A DNA stretch of 64,000 nt, taken from NCBI GenBank assembly GCA_029339195.1, contig JAPTJF010000180.1, forward strand, positions 1 through 64,000, read 5' to 3'. Both the position numbers and the translations under genes were made by a program. The notes under the pieces were generated by a model that was not told where the DNA came from, ran no database searches, and saw only the letters and a list, made by a program, of their open reading frames with translations. Origin of the DNA: Micractinium sp. NFX-FRZ (lineage: Eukaryota; Chlorophyta; Trebouxiophyceae; Chlorellales; Chlorellaceae). Shown one piece after another: positions 58,987 to 64,000 of this stretch; position 1 is the stretch's first letter, and the number at the start of each line of letters is the position of its first letter.

Positions 58987-61745
58987 ATGCCCGGGCCCCC
59001 CGTGCTGCTCGTTGCAGCCGCGGCCATGTTGATGGCGCTCGCCTCAGCCCAGCCAGGTGGAGGTTCGATCGTCTCGCTACGGGGTATCGGGATGGGCGTC
59101 GGATGGGCGGCAGAATGCACGGGGCGGGGCGCAGGAATGGGTGGTGGTGCGGCTCCCGCCGGTGGCGGCGGAAGCTGCTCGCGATAGGCTTCAACCCCAT
59201 GCCCCACGATGCCCCTCCCTGTGTGCAGCCTGCGACTGCAGCAACGTAAGGCTGGCATCAACCGACGTCCCGGTGTGCGAGCGCGGCGGCGGTGCAGCGT
59301 TTGCCAACCTCTGCCTGGCAGAGTGCCAAGGCGCTCGCGGCCTTGCGCCTTGCTCCGGCGCGGTGCCAGGAAGGCGGGGGCGGGGGCTGCTACTAGCCCA
59401 CACCAGTAGTACTCTTCCATTGCTCTGCTGGACCCATTATTCTGGAGCAATGGCAATCGTATGGTTTTCCGGCTGTGCTTCAGCCTCTGGTGCTTCCCCC
59501 CGCTTTGCAGGCGGCGCAAACTTGGCCACTGCAGCTGCTGCCGGTGCCGGTTCTGGTCCGCGGGAGCGGGCGCTTCCCTTTGACCCTTCGCTCGTGGACT
59601 CGGACGCCCGGCTGAGGCCTGCAGACTTGAGCCGCTTCAAAGCGGAGGGGTTCAGGCTGGCGGCCAAGCTGCGCCTGGTGCCGGGCAGCGGCAAGCGGCG
59701 GACGCCACACGTGGCCGGCTCGAGGCGAGTGCTGCATGGGTCGCACTAGCGGCTCACTCTCGCTGTTGCGTTGCATTGCATGTGCATAGGTTTGCGTGCG
59801 GCCCCCGCGCCCCGAACCGCCATCCACTGCCCCGCTCTGCTCCCCCGACCTGGCAGGCCCACCGCCGGCGACAGCGCCGGCATCAGTGCCATCGCCAGGG
59901 TCACCCCTGAGGGCCTGCTCTACCTGCGGCCCTGGCCCACCGATGCTGCTGACGCGCGCACTTCGGCGCAGCAGCAGGGAAGCGCACAGCCCGCCCCCTC
60001 GCTTTGGAGCACCTCAATGGGTCTCGCCAGCAAGGACTGGGGGCCTGGCTCCGGCGGCGCCCGCTTGGGCCCCCTGCTCGCCCCCAGGGGGAAGCCTCGC
60101 AGCCTGCTGCGCGCCCCCGTGTGGGAAGTGACTTCCCGGAACGGCGCGCACGACTTCCCCTGGAGGGCCGTGGGCCTGCTGACCAGCAGCTCCTCTGGCT
60201 GCACCGCAACGCTGGTCAGCAGCGACACCATCCTCACAGCCGGCCACGTGAGTTGGGGGCGGGGCTGGGGTTGCGGGGCCGGGCTGCAGCTGCTTGATGC
60301 GGCACATGCATGCTCGGCGGCAGCAGGGCCGTGCATTGGTGCCTCTCGATCTCCAGCCCCACACCCGCCCCCTCCCCGCCCCTGCCTGCGCGGCAGTGCG
60401 TGTTCAACGAGGAGACGCGCAAGTACATGCGCAACTTTCGGTTCCACCCGGGCCGCCATGACGGCGTCACGCACTGCCACGACTACCGGACGGTGCGGGG
60501 CCAGCGCGTGTGCGCAGGCTGGCGCAACGACTGGCACGTCAACTGGTTGTACCTCGACACGTTGTGGACACGATCTCGTGAGTGGATGCAGGAAGGGGCA
60601 GGTAGAGGGATTGGCTTGCATGGAGCGCGGTGCCAGAGCCCCGGTGACCTGGCAGTGGGGGGCTGCGTGGCGGGGGCCGGAGGGGCAGGGCGGCTGGCAG
60701 CTGGCTGGCAGCTGGCAGGATGGGCAGCACCTCTTGCTGGGGCAGGGCTGCGTGGGCGCCGCCACATGCCGCCGCATGGTGTGCGCCTCCCCCGAGCGTG
60801 CATGAGCTGGCGAGCGCAACCGTGTGCCCGCTGCACTCCTCCCCCACAGCTCGGCCCATCGACTGCGGGGATGGCAGGCGGCTCTGCCACCTCATTGAGG
60901 CCTATGCCTGGGATCTGGCGGTGATCAAGCTACGCGAGCCGATTGGGAGGCAGCTGGGATGGCTCCGACTTGTGGACAGGCGCGCCGGTAGCCCGTGGGG
61001 CGGGCGAGTGGGTGGCCCACCGTTGCTGTGTCGGCAGAAGCCAGGTCGGGCTACCTTGCACCCCGCAACTCCACAAACGTGCGCCCGAGGCACTGCGCCC
61101 CCCGCTCTGCCTGCCTCTGCCCAATAGCCCTGCCCTAGTGCCTGCCCCACGCTCCCTGCAGATGCGCCAGCACGAGGGTGCGGGTCACCGCAGCTGGCTA
61201 CCCCGCGGAACGGGACCTGTACCAGGCCCGCATGTTTGCTGCCGGCGGCAGCCTGCAGCCCAACCCTGGGTGTGCGCCAGTCGTTGTCTCCGACCTCTCC
61301 AGCTCGCCAGGCAAGCTTGCGTGCGCTGCCTGCGGATGGGTGCTGACAGCCTGAGCGTGGGGTGAGGCTAACACACCCCGGGGGGAGGCCTGGCAGGCGG
61401 GCCCGGCCAGGCAGCCGCTGCTGGCAGCCACTGAGTGAGCGCCCGTAGCCGCCTGCCCCCGCACCGCGCGCTTGCGCCTCCCCTCGGCACCGCGCGTTGT
61501 CTGGGGCAGCCTGCCGGTGGCCTGCCCGCGCCCGCGAGCCGCGCACACCCAGTAGCAACGCTTGCCCCTTGCGCCACCCCTGCCCAGCAGGTTTTTCTGG
61601 ATCGGCCGCCCGGGACGCGTCGTTCACCGTCCAAGGTGTGGTGGTGGCCAGCAATGCAACGCACACGCTGGTCCGCGCACTCGACCGGCCTAGGTTCATT
61701 TGGATACGGGAATTTGCGTTCAAGGGGCGGCGGGTGGGGGGCTAG
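58987..61745 (+). CDS. Secreted S1/V8-like serine protease with N-terminal Kazal-like module
   Basis: Exons 58987-59056, 59229-59357, 59511-59724, 59857-60247, 60397-60577, 60850-60994, 61162-61310 and 61591-61745 keep phase and give 477 aa. Residues 1-22 form a signal peptide (LLVAAAAMLMALASA). Exon 2 has a Kazal-like Cys pattern (CDCSN, PVCERGGGAAFANLCLAEC). The protease domain has the catalytic His in LTAGHC, Asp in AWDLAVIKL and Ser in GFSGSA. The REPIG...GWLRL stretch resembles glutamyl-endopeptidase relatives. It should be exported or lysosomal/vacuolar. Three introns (after exons 2, 3 and 7) need GC donors. Those after exons 3 and 7 are well supported by phase. The exon 2 and exon 6 ends are less certain. 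Confidence 0.8.
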
Positions 61746-62640
61746 CTCTGCTGCGAGCTCTGCCAGTGGAGCAGGCGGGCGGCAGGCACCGCAGCCGAAT
61801 GCCGCCGGCGGAGTGGCGCACCCCCCGCCGTACATGCGTGCTGCCCTCTGGCATTCGCTTCGCCTTCAAGCGCTTTCAGTTCTTTCTTGCCATTGTCTGC
61901 CACAATGCTATTCTGCAATCCATGTGGACCGGGCACCCTGCCGGCCCCGGCACCACCCTCCCACTCGCCTGTTTTATGCAGCTGCAGCCCTGCCTGCCTG
62001 CCCTGCCTGCTGCACATGAATGCGACCTGCTGATTTTTTCACCTTCCCGTATCATTGAAATTTGATCTGGATGTCAAGATATTACACGATGTTTGAGGTT
62101 CAGCCCGCCCCGCTGGGAACCACGGCATGCTGAGCACGCGACCACTGGAGGCACCACCAAGCAGCAACTCGATTCGGACTGGCCCTCCTCAACAGGCTGG
62201 GCTGAAGAGCAAGTGCTTCTTACAAGAGGAAGGTGGGTGATTGGTACATACACGATACATGAGGCCTGCTGCATAGGGGGCGCGCAAGGACTCAAGCAGG
62301 TGTGCACTCGTTGCCAGAGGGCCGACGGCCAAGCGAGGGAGCATGCGTCCCCCTAGCGAAATGAGGGCAGTTGGGGCGGAAAAGTACACATGCAGCAGGG
62401 GGAACTCGTAAGGAAGCAACCCTGGCCCCCGGGCGGAACGAAAAGAGGAGAATGCATTTAAGTTGGAAGCCGTCCGTGGCATGTCAAACGCTGCAGCTGG
62501 CTGGCGCCCTGGCTCAGGGGCGCTTCTGATGTCCCAAAGCCCCTTCTGGGGCGTGCCCACTTCTCCGAAGCAAAGTTGTCTTTCGCCGCTTTGACGCAAT
62601 GGAGCAGAAACCTCTGCTGTGCGAGCCTGGCCTGGCCTGC
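61746..62640. other. Convergent 3' region
   Basis: 3' flanks of the protease (plus) and L-aspartate oxidase (minus). Positions 62030-62100 are AT-rich (TGATTTTTTCACC, ATTGAAATTTGATC, AGATATTACACG). Minus-strand TGTAA at about 62082-62086 is a possible poly(A) signal but is far from the oxidase stop. No gene is seen. Confidence 0.5.
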
Positions 62641-63999
<1,359 letters not shown>

Positions 64000-64000
64000 T

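Noticed and set aside
59857..59900. GDSAG motif as the protease catalytic serine
   Set aside because: It lies before the catalytic His, out of order for the fold; GFSGSA in the last exon is in the right place.

Overview
The window reads as nuclear DNA of a green alga, most likely a trebouxiophyte of the Chlorella type. The evidence is the very GC-rich, Ala/Gln/Gly-biased coding sequence, dense short GT-AG (and some GC-AG) introns, plant-type nuclear genes (NUP205, LSM6, VASt-domain protein, L-aspartate oxidase), TGTAA-type poly(A) signals and no bacterial operon structure. The genus is inferred, not proven. Long open reading frames are misleading here because every gene but the unresolved first one is interrupted many times. 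I built gene models by joining splice sites so that reading phase is kept from ATG to stop.

Layout, left to right. (1) 403-1860, minus: an unidentified gene, 3' end unresolved. (2) 3568-7011, plus: a class I SAM methyltransferase (8 exons, 315 aa). (3) 7468-19925, minus: a complete LacZ-type GH2 beta-galactosidase (31 exons, 1193 aa). One of its introns holds a permuted tRNA-Cys gene (9232-9317). (4) 20619-23722, plus: a protein with three CCCH zinc fingers, polyQ tracts and a C-terminal U-box. (5) 24983-28542, plus: a helical-repeat protein with a MYND finger and a 10-nt microexon. (6) 29338-31580, plus: a VASt-domain membrane protein. (7) 32311-32976, minus: LSM6. (8) 33530-34137, plus: a small membrane protein. 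(9) 34935-36244, minus: a HINT3-like HIT protein with an acylation-type N-terminus. (10) 36670-54040, minus: nucleoporin NUP205 (46 exons, 1954 aa). (11) 54581-58082, minus: an ankyrin protein (7 exons, 638 aa). (12) 58987-61745, plus: a secreted S1/V8-like serine protease with a Kazal-like module. (13) 62641-63870, minus: the C-terminal exons of L-aspartate oxidase, running off the right edge.

The genes are ordinary nuclear neighbours, not a pathway cluster. The two striking things are structural. First, the tRNA-Cys has its 3' half encoded upstream of its 5' half, with a short AT-rich linker between them and an oligo-T terminator after them, all inside a protein-gene intron. Second, intron after intron in the methyltransferase, beta-galactosidase and NUP205 genes contains degenerate copies of the adjacent exon edge, splice site included. 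This is what intron birth or expansion by local tandem duplication would leave behind.
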